From: Iris pallida
Taxonomy: Eukaryota > Streptophyta > Magnoliopsida > Asparagales > Iridaceae
Direction of reading: 5' to 3'
Assembly: GCA_029216955.1 (NCBI GenBank)
Contig: JANAVB010033216.1
Location: forward strand, 8,363,492-8,427,491
DNA: 64,000 bases
Below the pieces are notes generated by a model, which had not been told where the DNA came from, ran no database searches, and was given only the letters and a program-made list of their open reading frames with translations. Numbering within the stretch: the first letter of the stretch is position 1; the number at the start of each line of letters is the position of its first letter. Shown here piece after piece: positions 33,001 through 45,317 of this stretch. The position numbers and the translations under genes are program-made.

Positions 33001-33989
33001 GTGAACCACTCCTTACTGGAGCAGACATGGCAGGAGGCTCCAGTGTCTACCCACCAGTCAGAGTCAGTCCTTACCGCATCAACCTGTGCAATCATAGCAA
33101 CAATGTCAGTGATCATAGATACCTTACTAGGCTCTCCTTGCTCTGATTGCTTGGTTTTTGCTTTGCACTCATTCTTAAAGTGGCCCTTCTTGCCACACTT
33201 GAAGCAAGGTATTTGAGACTTTGGCTTCTTTTTCTTGATAGAAGTTCCCTTGACTTTTAGATTGTCAGGGTCATTCTTCTTGCTGTGGAAAACCGCCTGC
33301 TTTTTCCTTGGTTCCTTGGTCTGAACCAGATTGGCTTTAGCCAATTGATTGGACAGTGTGTCCACCTTCAGTTGAGCCCGCATCTGGTCCTCAACATATA
33401 TTTCCTGCAAGAGATCTTCAAGGCTGATCTCAAGCTTCTTCCTATGCATGTTTGCATAGAACTTGCTCCATCCAGCGGGGAGCTTTGAGACAATCCCTCC
33501 AACAATAAACTTGTCGGGGAGGGGCATCGCCTCGTCTTCCAACTTCTGTCGTAGTTTCAGGAACTCCTTCACCTGCGGTAGCATAGACTTTTCGTCCTCA
33601 AAGAACCACTTGTGATATTTTTCAACCACAAATATTTTACTGTGGTTCTTGTCTTCTTCGTAGAGTTTTTCTAGAGACTCCCATATGTCTCTAGCGATAT
33701 TCTTCTTAGAATAGGATTCTGCTAGGGAATCCTCCATAGCATTCAGGATAAGCAACCTGCAAATACTATTCTTCCTTCTCCACTTGGCCTAAAGTTTAGT
33801 AGCCGCAGAGATTACGGCAGCTGACCCAGTATCTGGAACGGTAGGTTCCTCTTCAAGAAGCACGTGATCCACGTCTCTGAGTTGAAGAGTGAGAAAAACC
33901 TTCCTCTTCCAGACTTGATAATGCTCTCCATCAAACTTTTCTAATTTGCAAAAGTCAGTATTGAGGAGTAAAGCATTAACGTTTTCCAT
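30076..33989 (-). pseudogene. Ty1-copia gag-pol, three lesions
   Basis: Starts at 33989 (MENVNALLLNTDFCKLEKFD). Gag leads to a zinc knuckle CFKCGKKGHFKNEC (33206-33165) and protease DTGAS (33047-33033). Integrase follows with an H..H zinc site and all three acidic catalytic positions, then RT with YVDD (31022-31011) and RNase H ending at 30076. Lesions: stop at 33791-33789, stop at 31565-31563, and a one-base frameshift near 30595 at the RT/RNase H border; otherwise one frame throughout. One integrase zinc cysteine is Gly (32553-32551), where the family has CXXC. Stop 1 fits a CAG to TAG change and stop 2 TGG to TAG, both explained by single C-to-T events on one strand. Confidence 0.93.
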
Positions 33990-34525
33990 CGTAGCAATAA
34001 AGCTTTGAGATTGTTAGTGCCAGGGCACAATTTTTTGATGAAAAATAGAGAATATGAAACAATTGTAAAAACAATGTTCCAACGCAACACTTCTAGGAAG
34101 GTTGCGCAAGTATAACGAAGATCTAAAAAGATATCGTTATGATATTACGAGAATCTAAAAAGATTTCATAATCACAGCAGCGAAGAAGATGACAGGCGAA
34201 AGATGAAAGATGGCCTGCTAGGGTGAATGATCACCGTTGCTCAAAGCTTTATTCATCCTACACGAACAGCTTCCAGGAACCAGCAAGTTCGTCGGAGAAC
34301 TTGGAACACTCATGCTCTTTTGACTCCTCGGACGGACACGAATTCCCGTACAAAAAGCAACGCTGGTGTGGCGCTTATCCTCTCTCTCTCGAAGGCTACT
34401 GGAAGATCATAACTGTGTTAAAGAACACTTCTGAATACTCTGTTTACTTGTGCTAAACAACACTCGTAAACTTTCTGTGGTGGCTTCTCTTTCTATTCTG
34501 TAATGAGCCTTGAGAGAGAGGATGT

Positions 34526-34533
34526 CTTATATA
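34526..34533 (-). promoter_or_regulatory. TATA box of copia 5' LTR
   Basis: TATATAAG on the minus strand, followed by a CT-rich leader (CATCCTCTCTCTCAAGG). It is identical in the 3' LTR. Confidence 0.6.
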
Positions 34534-34669
34534 GGCCCTGCAGCAACTGGTCGGTTGCCACAAAGTTAGGGACGTGGTTATAACCACCCCAAACATGTAG
34601 CAACTGCCCAGAACATGCAAACGCACGTTCTGCTGCCAACTGCGCACACCCAGCGCTCCTTGCACTTTA

Positions 34670-34920
34670 CGCGACAGAGCGCGTACTGAACTGCGCACAC
34701 TGAGTGCACTGCACGCACTGCATACACTGCACAACCAGCGTAACCCAGCGCAACCCTGCGCAACCCAGCGCAACCCAGCGCAACCCAGCACAACCTGAGC
34801 GCAACCTGGGCAGTGCAACTGGGCTTGCGTAACTGGGCTTGCACACCTGGGCATGCGCAACTGGGCAGCGCAACTGGGCTTGCGCAACGTGGCTGCGCAA
34901 GTGGCTCGCACAACGAGCGT
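34670..34920 (-). repeat. GCGCAACC-rich array in copia 5' LTR
   Basis: Same array as at 28366-28622, but with more CpG-to-TpG/CpA changes (for example GCGTAAC, GCACAAC) and small length differences. Confidence 0.85.
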
Positions 34921-35007
34921 AACTAAAGTGTACTATGCTCCTAGCAAAGATGCTGACGTGCTAAGTGCGCCAACAAAACGCCACATTACGCCTCATGAGC
35001 CATGAGC

Positions 35008-35055
35008 CCGAGTCCGAGTTCGAGTCCGAGTCCGAGTCCGAGTCCGAGTCCGAGT
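35008..35055 (-). repeat. (CCGAGT)8 microsatellite
   Basis: Eight hexamers, the second altered to TCGAGT at its junction. It is three units longer than in the other LTR. Confidence 0.95.
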
Positions 35056-35305
35056 CGCTAAGCCCCTACGGGGCTTAGCTCCTATAGAAATAAATTTCCC
35101 AAGAGCAAAAAACATGAATGCTTTTATTGTTGATTTTAGCCTTTTTTTTCCCATTAGAAAAATAACCCCACATGGCGAACCCATGTGCACATCCACACCA
35201 CATGTGCATCTCCAATAATAGCAAAGCTAATATATAGAGATACAAATTCTTTGGCCTATCCGATGTGGGACTAAAGTTTCAAAAGGAAAGGCCAAAACTC
35301 CAACA

Positions 35306-37534
35306 CTAATATTATAATTCAATAAAAGAATACTTAAATATTAAAATACACACATAAGGTTTATCCCTGTCATGACAGAATACGGAGATCTGGGGTATAA
35401 ATATAGCCAACTATTAACTAATAACTACACTAGCACCCCGCAATGCAGTCATGGTTGTCCCTAGACATAGGGGTATATACTACAATACAAGTCTTATATG
35501 GTCTCACGGATATGCTATATCTCAATCAGCCAAATGAGAATAAAAATATAGAATATATAAGATAAAGTAGTAAGGCATATCCGACGTTCTATTAAAATAA
35601 TCATGAAGCTAGCTATAAAAAACTATCACAGTGTCAAATATAAATGATTACATCATCAACTATAGTCTAATATAATACAATCATATGATAGAAAAGTCTT
35701 CCAGAATATACAGACGAAACAGGTGTCTGGTGGCTAAACACCTCAAAAGAAACAAAATGATATAATGAGTGGTGAAGAAAAAATCCAGTGAAGTCCCTCA
35801 GCGATCATCCTCCGGGTGTGCACCATCAGAAGTAAAATATGCTGGATTCTCGGACTCTGTTACAAGATCTAGCCAAGCAAAGCCAGAGGATTTAGACCCC
35901 TTATAGTAAGTACTACAAAAATGCATGAGTAAATAAAATAAAATCCAATCAATAGCAGTACATAGGAACCTGCATCATGGTCTAGGTCTGTAGTCTATCA
36001 TCGAAGAAGTAATCCAAAAGGATAAAGAATGAACCACTACACCGAGATAGTCTAATTCTCTAAACTACTGATAAAAAATATAGTATAACCACAAATCATT
36101 TAATAGAGCAACCAATCAATTCTTACGGCTTGATATATTAATATCCAGGATATCCTAGGAATGTCATAAAGGGATCCTCATATCGTGCGATGTCGAAGCA
36201 GGGCTAGCCAAACCATATCACAGCACACAATCAATAATGATCCAGAGTGCCACCACTTAGGAGCCCACATAGTCAATCAGTAATCATAATAGTCCATGGC
36301 GCCATATCTCGAGAGGTCACCGGGTCGCTCGATAGCAGTAACAGTTCCAACACTCCAATAGGTAGATAATATTTTGGTAAAAGTAATAATACAGTTACTT
36401 CACCCCACTTTGGTGGGTCATAGTATTTGATGGCTTGTCAGCAAGGTGCACTATATCGGAATCCTTTCCCTCCCAATGATCTACGTATTTTATGTTACCT
36501 AATTAACCATAGCAATTATGTGAAATCTTGTGCCATGGGGAAATAATCATCTATCCTAGATGTCATATCATTGTACGAGTATGTTAGGTATGAATCTGCA
36601 TTGGTGCCTGAAGATTCCAACCTAGATTCGTCCTGAGCATAATGCAACAATCAATCCACAAAGTCTACTCCTAATTTACCCTAAGACCACTGACCAACCA
36701 CAAGGATATCCTTATACACAACTCATATAATATTACTACAATATTATATTGCAGCTCAGTGCATAGTAATCGGTAATAGCATGTCAATGCCAAGTAATCG
36801 ATAGCACCTCAGTACAATAACTGTGCCAGTACCTCAAAGGGTAAGCTGGTAATCAATATAATTATTAGTAGGGTCAACTAGTCAGTTAGTCAATCACAAT
36901 ACCAATACCAACCATTTTTCTATCCATTGCATATAATGTATTATCCAGTCATGGATACGATTACTATATACTATTCTACCAGACAATAGTATTCTAGTGT
37001 CTATAGGTTTAAGTACAATCCATCGATAAATCCCTCATATTTTTAGTTATTATCTTATATAATATCTATAATATTAATAAGAAGCTAATAGAAGACTAAT
37101 GGATAGTAGACAGTCACTATGTAATGTCTCAGAGAAGGCTAAATAACCACATGAGAAGACGATGCACAACCAGGATAAATTTGTGAAGAAATCAGCAACC
37201 AAAGAATACCGACCGATTATTGTAAGTATACTGACAATATATTGGCAATATAATGTCAGTATATTATTCTGCCTTATAGAACAGATACTAGACTTGCTAT
37301 AAAAATAAACATGCTACACAGTACACTCATACTATATTGTTTTGAGATCAGATTATAGGCCATGGACTTATTTTATGTGGATACCCAACATTAAAGACAA
37401 CCATGATCACAATATGGGGCAGTAGAGTAATTTATATCATGTAGGTGGTATACGTCCATTTTTGCTCTCCAATATACTGGTTCTAGACATAACAAAAGGT
37501 TCAGGGATCTCATTCTACTAATATACCCATAGAA
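35306..37534. other. AT-rich DNA, unassigned repeat-like
   Basis: No long frame, LTR terminus or transposase motif was recognised. It is rich in ATATAG/CTATAT words and may be an eroded LTR or untranslated region of an older element lying upstream of the copia remnant at 37535. Confidence 0.4.
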
Positions 37535-39397
37535 AAATCTTTGTACCTGATGTATCCCGGTCTACGAACCTTCTTTGAACCAAAAATGAGATTCATAGAA
37601 GATTTATTATAAACTAATAGTTTTATGTTTTTTGGTATTATTATATAGACCTTATATCAAAAAAATTTCAAGCCTATTTTTTTTATTGTATCATCGACCA
37701 GCTGGCAATTGAGGCCCTTGATGAATAGATACGCCAGATTATCCTATCTTCGAACATCAATCACTTCAATAACACCATATGAGAAGCACTCATTATGAAT
37801 TGATTCCACTACTATAGTGTCCTGGGTGTTTTAATATATTAGAATCGTTGAAATCTGTGTACCAACTGAAGGAAGATCATATGTTAGTTTTTGAAGCTAT
37901 TATGCTTCATATGTTGTTGCAGCATATACATAGAACTCAAACTCTATTGATGAGTATAAGAGCAATGTCTGCTTCTTCAACTTCTATGATATAAAAGCTC
38001 TTCCCATAAACAAGATAAACCCTTCAATGGACACTATCCTTTTATGAGCACCAACTTGCAACAAGGTATCCTTCTACTATAATCGAATAGTCATTGTAGA
38101 CAAAAGCATACTTCTGAGTTTTATTCAGATATCTCATAACTCTTCTCATAACTTTATATTATTTTGCACATAGAGTGCTTATGAACCGACTCAGTATTTC
38201 TATAACAATTCATTTTAAAAAATTAGGCTTCGTAATTCTTTAATATTCTATCTTCTTAATAGTCTTCCTGAATTTGGCTTTAGGCTCTTGTCATACTTAT
38301 ATTGAGTATCAATCCCTAGAAGATCTTGATATCCGTAGTGTGTGAGCATTTTTTCGATGTAGTGAGCTTGTGACAGAGCATATTAACATGTCATTTACAT
38401 AAAGACAAATGATTACACCTCTCACATCAACGAACTTAGTATAGCCACACTGATTATTCTCGCTGACCTGTAGTTGTTTGATTTGATGACTTTATTAAAC
38501 TTCTTGTACCATATCCTGAGAACCTGTTGCTTTAGACCTATAGATATTTCACAAGTATGCACATATTGTCTTCAAGTCCAATGATGATAAAACTTTTTGG
38601 TTGCTTCATGTAAATATATTATTTGAGATATATATATATTCGATAATGTTATTTTATATGCATTTGGTTAATCATCATCTTGTGAATCATAGTAAGTGCA
38701 ATCAACATCCTAGTAGTTGTCATCTATGCAATTAAAGAATATGTATGGACGTAGTCAACCCCCATTCTGAGAAAAATCCTTTCTTTCAACCATCATGGCC
38801 TTGAACTTGTCTGTAGTTCCATCATCCCTAATCTTCTTCTTGAAGATCCTTTTGCATCTAATGGATTTTGCTCCTTTAAGTAGATTGATGAACACCCAAG
38901 TGTTATTGGATATTATAGAGTCATTCTTATCATTGACTGCTTCTTTCTAGAAAATAACATATTTGACCTTCATCGCCTCATCATAAGTAAGTGGATCGGA
39001 TAGGTGACGAAGTCATAACTGAAGTCCTTCGACTTTCACTTGCTTCGAGGGTGGCTCAACAAGTTTTTGTTCTGTAATAGCATCCTCCAGTTAAATCATA
39101 TCCTCTGGAGTTTCATTTTCTTTGGTATTTTCACATGGTTAGGAGCACTATCTTCCTTTTTCATATGATATATTCTCAGGTAAATTTGCGAGAATCACAT
39201 TCTTGTTTTTGGCAAACTTACTCTCAAAGAACTCAACATCCTGAGATTTGATAGTTTGATTGGATTAAAGATTAAGGAATCTTTGAGTGCCATTATTTTC
39301 GGTATAACCCATGAATATCGTCTTAGTGGTCCTTTTCCCAACTTTGAATCTTGATATTCAAAAATTTAACATATGCTAGACACCTCCCTACTAGAAT
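37535..39397 (-). pseudogene. Degenerate Ty1-copia pol fragment
   Basis: Aligns stretch by stretch with 30000-32000 of the intact copia element, in the same minus orientation: the RNase H end (cgaccagctggcaattgag at 37695), RT, and the integrase C-terminus near 39300 (a GYTEN-like segment). Stops, frameshifts and deletions are frequent. It stops at 39397, where element C inserted; the rest of its integrase and gag should lie beyond C, outside this window. It is more diverged than the 18676-20170 copy. Confidence 0.8.
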
Positions 39398-39775
39398 TGT
39401 AACTCCACTTTTTCTAAATCTAGAATTCGTCATTTCTCATCTTAAATTTTTGAATATTATTTAGTCATTATTTTGTTCAACTAGTTCTATATTATTTATT
39501 TTTGTATAAATATTTTAGCCATTTATTAGGATCTAGATCAACATCTAGATAGAAGCCCAAGCCTTGGAAGCCATTCCTGGGCTTTAACCCATTGTCTAGC
39601 CAATAGTTTACCTTGTAACCAAATCTCAGCCTAATTGGGCCAAGACCACTTCCTTTCTTCTGGTAGGTCAAACACAGCCCATTAGTAAAACCCTAACTTA
39701 TGAAACCCAAGCTAATACCATTAGGGAAAACCCTCAGAGCCCATTGTCTAACTTCTGAATTTCACCAAAGGGTTG

Positions 39776-40145
39776 CACTACAAAAATTTGTCAGATTAGC
39801 GACGTTCCAAAACGTCGCTAATCTCGGCCAAAACGTCGCTAAACTAAATTAGCGACGTTTTCAGCGACGTTTAATAAATGACGGAAAAAAGCGTGTCGCT
39901 TATCGAGAAAACGTCGCAAAACGTCGCTATGGCGACGTTAGGTAGCGACGCTCATAACGTCACTAAATAGTGATGTTATTTGTGACGTTTTCTTGTGGTC
40001 GTCGATTAGCGACACATTAGCGACGTCTTTGCGACGATGTGGTGGCATCAGATTGTTTGCCACGTCAACAATTTAGCGACGAAAGTAGCAACGTTTATAT
40101 TCGTCGCTAACATTTAGCGACGAACATAAACGTCGCTAAAAATGT
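39776..40145. repeat. Left subterminal repeats of the CACTA element
   Basis: Fifteen or more copies of the decamer TTAGCGACGT or its complement ACGTCGCTAA, in both orientations, many paired as head-to-head palindromes. In CACTA elements such motifs bind the element's own TnpA-type protein. Confidence 0.85.
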
Positions 40146-40540
40146 CGCTAAATTGAAAAAATTAAAAAATAGCAAGAATGCAAATATACAATCCAAAATA
40201 TAAAATCCAATCCAATCCAAAATACAGAATCTAATCTCTTGGTTCGTCGACCCCTTTGGTGGAACACTCAACACCAGCACGCATAATACAATCCAGAATA
40301 GACCAAAAATAATTGGTCGTCTCCTCAAGTCTCTCGGAATATCATAATATACATCACACATCACATAAACAAATATACAACACAATATGCATCACACATC
40401 ACACAAACCAATATACTTCACACACACAAAAATAAATATCCATCACAATATCCAAAAGGAAATATATCCATCAAAATAAATATCCATCACAATATCCAGA
40501 GGAGATATATCCATCAAAACAAATTCAGTCAATATATGTA

Positions 40541-40817
40541 TCTACTGTCGTCTATGTTGGGACAGATAGAACTCCCTCAGCCAGCGCGCATAAGTAGGAT
40601 CCGCGACAGCCAGATCAAAATCCAGAGGAGATGGATGACTGGAACTCCCGGTGGAACTGTCCTGTGGTGCCACCTCCTCCTTCACAGCTCCCTCGGCTTT
40701 AGGAATTACTTATGGAGCAACTCTCTTGGTGGAGCTGCCCTCTGTAGCTAGAGCCACATCCTCTTTCACAGCCATCTGTGCCTCCCTCAAGCGAGATCCT
40801 CGGGTCTTAGGTGCCAT
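40541..40817 (-). pseudogene. Short CACTA-borne frame a, one internal stop
   Basis: Reads MAPKTRGSRLREAQMAVKED..., meets a stop at 40712-40710, and continues in frame to VADPTYARWLREFY before TAG at 40543-40541, about 92 codons. It is clearly related to the frame at 41327-41560: shared MAP-TRG start, (A/T)VKE(E/D)VAP, TGSS-HP and V(A/V)DPTY(A/S)RWLR. The VKEDVA/VKEEVAP word repeats inside it. I recognise no known domain. It may be an exon of the transposon's accessory gene or a captured sequence. Confidence 0.5.
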
Positions 40818-40829
40818 CTGTGAGAACGG

Positions 40830-42460
40830 GTGCCATCTCGTTTGAGTACATTTTCGAAAGCAGATAAAATACAGAAAATTCGATTTTTTGCCAAGTGTGA
40901 GAACGGATGGCTCAGAACACAACCCAAAATTTATTCTAGCATACATTAGTGTGAATCATCTATGTTCTATACATATGGTGTAGTATATATTCTTATCGTG
41001 TCTAGTATCTAAACAATGTAAAAGAATCAAGATGAACTCACATAATGTAATAATAAGACATCATCTACTACTATATAAGATATAGTGATAGGTTGTCATA
41101 TCATCATTGCCGAGGGATGAGGGTCGGACAGTCAACTTTATCTACGGCTACATAGTTTTTGTCTCACCAGTCGAATGGCTGCAGCGACTATGTCCTGATC
41201 ACCATGTTGTAGTCTAATACAATCCAGAGATTGACACAGTACTAATTCATATATGTAGTCCAATACAAATAGTCTAATACAAAAACAACCCAATACAAAT
41301 AGTCCAATACAAATAAGTACTAATAGCTAATGAGAACCACGCAGCTCACGCAAACGCTCAGTGATACGATCACGCAACCACCTCGAATAAGTTGGATCGA
41401 CGACGGCAGAAGAGATGTAGTCCATTGCAAGTGCTGGATGAATAGAACTCCCGGTCTCACTAGCTATCGGTGCCACTTCCTCCTTAACAGTAGGAGGAGC
41501 CACGTCAGTATTCACTGTTTCCCTCAAACGATGTGCCGCTCCTCGGGTCATGGGTGCCATCTAGTAAGATCGATATTAACAAATAATATAATTGTAACAT
41601 AAGCAAGCTGACTAAAGGAACCATCATCTCGTTTGAGTACATTTTCGAAAGCAGATAAAATACAAAATATTTGATTTTTTGCCAAGTGTGAGAACGGATG
41701 GCTAAAAACACAACCCAAAATTCATTCTAGCATACATTAGTATGAATCATCTATGTTCTGTACATATGGTATAGTATATGTTCTTATCGTATCTAGTATC
41801 TGAAGAATGTAACAGAATCAAAATGAACTCACATAATGTAATACTAAGACATCATCTACTACTATATAAGATATAGTGATAGGTTATCATATCATCATTG
41901 CTAAGGGATGCGGGTCGGAGGACAGTCAACTTTATCTACGGCTACATAGTTTCTGCCTTGCCAGTCGAATGACTGCAGGGACTATGTCCTGATCACCATG
42001 TCGTACCGTAGATTAATGCAAATGGAGCTGGAGCTGTAGCCAAAATACAGAATCTAAAATACAAAATATAGAATCTAATCCCTGGGTTCGTCAAAAATAC
42101 AAAAACAAAGATTGACACACAGTACTAATTCATATGTATTTTAAGTGTGAGAACGAATGGCTCAGAATACAATCCAAAATTTATTCTAGCATACATTAGT
42201 GTGAATCATCTATGTTTTGTACATATGGTATAGTATATGTTCTTATCGAATCTAGTATCTGACGGATATAACAGAATCAAGATAAACCCACATAATGTAA
42301 TACTAAGACATTATCTACTACTAAAAGATATAGTGATAGGTTGTCGTATCATCATTGCCGAGGGATGAGGGTCAGAGGACAGTCAACTTTATCTATGGCT
42401 ACATAGTTTCTGTCTCGTCAGTCGAATGGCTACAGGGACTATATGTCCCAATCACCATGT
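40830..42460. repeat. Segment repeated three times inside the CACTA element
   Basis: The block GAGTACATTTTCGAAAGCAG ... TCAACTTTATCTACGGCTAC ... GATCACCATG occurs at about 40848-41210, 41634-42005 and, missing its start, 42140-42460. Copies one and two each lie downstream (plus strand) of one short frame, so a unit of about 800 bp including the frame was duplicated. The copies differ by scattered substitutions. Confidence 0.8.
41327..41560 (-). CDS. Short CACTA-borne frame b, hypothetical protein of 77 residues
   Basis: MAPMTRGAAHRLRETVNTDV at the start, then VKEEVAP, ETGSSIHPA and VVDPTYSRWLRDRI, ending RELRGSH. It is the uninterrupted paralogue of frame a. Charged and without signal peptide or membrane segment; the last third would form an amphipathic helix. 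No database family came to mind. Because the surrounding DNA is also duplicated, similarity alone does not prove that it is translated; the conserved blocks with indels in threes between a and b argue mildly for coding. Confidence 0.4.
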   Translation of the reverse strand: MAPMTRGAAHRLRETVNTDVAPPTVKEEVAPIASETGSSIHPALAMDYISSAVVDPTYSRWLRDRITERLRELRGSH

Positions 42461-42606
42461 TACTAATTAACCAACCAACAAAACCACTTGTTACAAATAT
42501 CGGCACTATCGGTGCTTTCGAATCGGAGTATCACATTTTTCGGTGTCGGAAAACAAATAATTATTACTAAATTATCAGATTTTTTGGCACTATTGGTGCC
42601 CCTGAC

Positions 42607-45294
42607 TGTCACCCACGGTTTTTGTTATACATATTTTGGTATACGTGTACGTACCCCGAACCCGTATTTTGACTTGTCCTGGCTGGCTAGTCTTGGGTTT
42701 CTTGTATTAGCATGGGTTAGTTGGCATTTGATGGCTCGTGTGGTTTATTCTGGCTGGGGCATGCATCGGGTTCAGTTGTGTTCGGTCTGGTTGGGTTTGG
42801 TTTGGGTTGGTATGCAAACCCCTATCTACCACCATATCCCATTTATTAACCCAACAACCCTTCTCTCTCCTCATTCATTTTCCCTTTACTACTCTTCTTT
42901 ATTTCTCCACCGACCTCTTGCAGTAGGCAAGTGCGACTTGTTTCATGGAGGAACTCAATTTTTGTTGTTCCATTGTCTTTCTCACGAGATTTTAAGACAC
43001 TTTAGTACTTGGTATTTTAAATTTCTATGGTTCATTTCATGTAGATCTAAGTTTTAATATTTTGATCTTCATGGTTTTGATCTACTGAACTTGGTTGTTT
43101 CCGGAAATGGAGAGTTCCATGTGGTGGGAATTTTGATTTTATGCAAGTTTAGATTTTGTATGGCTGGATTTCACCAAGTCTTGGCCGAGATGGGGTTCTT
43201 GAGTTCTTGAGTCTCCATGGCTGCAAGTCTCGGCCTTGGAGAAAAGACGAGCCTTTACGCACACGTTCATATGTGCCCGCGTAGTGACTTTTCTTTACGC
43301 CTACGTTTTCATGTGCCAGCGTAGCATCTCCTTCTTTACGTACACATTTTCACATGCCCGCGTAGTTTCCCCTTTTTACGCACACGCCTTGCATGCCCGC
43401 GTAATCCGATTCTACGTTGAGCTCATTCGAGCTCTACGCAAGGGCTACTCCCGCTCGCGTAGAGTCTCGCAGGCGTAGAGCCTCGCGTAGAGTCTCGTGT
43501 GCGTAGAGCCTCGCGTAGAGTCTCGCGTGCGTAGAGCCTCGCATAGAGTCTCGCGTGCGTAGAGCCTCGTGTAGAGTCTCGCATGCTTAGAGTTCCGCAC
43601 AAGTGCTCGCGCGCGTAGAGTTCCTTTCGCGTAGAGTGCCTGCTCGCGTAGGGTGCTTGCTTGCGTAGAGGGGTCCTTCCTTGGTCTTGCTCGCATAAAG
43701 CTATTTTTATGCTCATGCCCCCCTAGCCTAGCATAGTTTCTCTCGCGTAGAGGCTTTGAGCCCCCATGCGTACCCATGGGCCTTTTGCTTGCACCCTCTT
43801 ATCACGGACTTGATAACCTTGACTTGATTGACACGATTGGACTGATAATTATACATGGCATGGTATGAGAAGTACTGACATGACAATGCATGACATGACA
43901 AGACATGACATGCAAGCATGATGGGAACTATTGAATGCTGTTGCGACGACTAGCATGACATGAAAAGAATGAATGGCCTGGAAACCGTGGACGATTGTGT
44001 TTGTACCAATGAACCAGTACAGTCTTGCATCATGTCTAGGACAGGGACCCCTGAGTACCACGGTCAGGGATACCTACTGAAACTGACTAAGGCTAATAAA
44101 TAGAATAATCCAGTAGTCATGAAGAGATTTTCCAGCTACAGGCAATCCGTTATCTGGGCGCCCCATCATGGGATCTGTAGCCTGCCGTCGAGTAGGGCAC
44201 ATTTCCAGCACACTGTCATGTGTTACACCCTTCAAGCTACTTAAGGGTACATGCATTTCCTGGACGATGTACCCACATGAATTCAACCCCTAATTGGCGT
44301 TCGGATAACCTGGATGGTCTGCAGGGCTTGTGGTTGTGGAACAATCTCATTGTATCTTGTTTGTAACTAGGCCTGTGATAATTCGAGTTAGTTAAAGTAT
44401 CAAGCCGTACTCATTGCTTGGCCGTAACTGATTGAATGGAGTCTAACCCAGTCTAGTCTTGTCCGGATCCTGTACAAGATTGTTACATGACCTGATTGCT
44501 TATGCTTTTATCTTATCGATAAATGGTAGAAAACCAGGTTCCGTTCAGACGAAGGGTTACAACCCCGGTCCTTGTTTGGTTTAAGGGTTGTAACTTGGTT
44601 ATCTGAATAGTCCCATGGTTATCTTATAGTATATCATCATGATTTTTTATATTTCCAGTCTTTATTATATAATTATGTTTTATGCTAATTGCTGGTTTTA
44701 GTTCTTAAGTGAAGCCTCCTTTGTGGTACTTGTTCTTTTTGGGATCTGACCCAACTAGTTTTGTATGGCCAAATACCGGAGCAGCTCCAGAGGATCTTCC
44801 TACCTTCCAGCCAGATGGTGACCACCAGGCGTAACCCTGGCAACGAGTGGGTTCTATTTTGGCTCTCCCACTCCATTGTAAAATTATTCTTTTGAGGCGT
44901 TCAGCCGTCGAGCAAGTGTTAAATCGTTTACAACTTTACTTATTGTCTGCCTACGGGATGTAACGTGATTGACAAATCCTAGGATTGATCATGTATGACT
45001 GAAACTCGTGTTAGTCCTCATATTTTGTATGACTAGCTTCATGATCATCCAAATATGTAATGTATGGGATGCCTTACTATTGTATATTTGGTGCTCTAAC
45101 ATCTTGTAACATTTACTTACTTGCTTGAGATTGAAACAATAGGCTTGTTCATGACCATAAGAGACTGATGGCTTGTATTAAACCCTCATGTATCTAAACA
45201 GCCGTGACCGTATAGCGAGGTAGATTATGCTTCAATATACATAGCTGGCTGTGTTCGCCCCTGCTCTTCAGTATTCTGGTTCTGGGGCGTGACA
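42607..45294 (+). mobile_element. Solo LTR (family B) inside the CACTA element
   Basis: 2688 bp from TGTCACCCACGG to TTCTGGGGCGTGACA, with a perfect 5-bp target duplication CTGAC at 42602-42606 and 45295-45299. There is no interior and no second LTR, so it is a product of recombination between LTRs. The left part has TTTACGCACACG and GCGTAGAG tandem arrays. No protein is encoded. Confidence 0.9.
43250..43640. repeat. Two tandem arrays in solo LTR B
   Basis: At 43250-43410 four units of 45-55 bp with TTTACGCACACG ... CATGTGCCCGCGTAG. At 43455-43640 about seven units of about 24-28 bp with GCGTAGAGTCTCGCGTGCGT. Open frames that read RLYARETLREALR on the minus strand are a by-product of the second array. 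Confidence 0.88.
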
Positions 45295-45317
45295 CTGACC
45301 AAGTCCCCCTCTACACC

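Larger units (their letters stand above)
27744..35305 (-). mobile_element. Nearly intact Ty1-copia retrotransposon
   Basis: 7562 bp on the minus strand: 5' LTR at the right (34012-35305), gag-pol 33989-30076, a 1.1-kb 3' untranslated region with tandem repeats, then the 3' LTR at the left (27744-28991). The domain order is gag, protease, integrase, reverse transcriptase, RNase H, which defines Ty1-copia. Flanks CTAAC (27739-27743) and CTAAT (35306-35310) are a target duplication with one change. The clade within copia was not settled. Two stops, one frameshift and a lost integrase zinc ligand make it non-autonomous today, yet it is the least decayed coding element in the window. Confidence 0.93.
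34012..35305 (-). repeat. 5' LTR of the copia element (1294 bp)
   Basis: On the minus strand begins TGTTGGAGTTTTGGC at 35305 and ends GGCACTAACA at 34012. It contains TATA box TATATAAG (34526-34533), the GCGCAAC array (34670-34920) and (CCGAGT)8. The gag start codon lies only 23 bp after the LTR, so no standard initiator-tRNA primer site is visible in the short gap. Confidence 0.9.

Noticed and set aside
43423..43777. 97- and 110-codon minus-strand frames in solo LTR B
   Set aside because: They are by-products of the GCGTAGAG tandem array.
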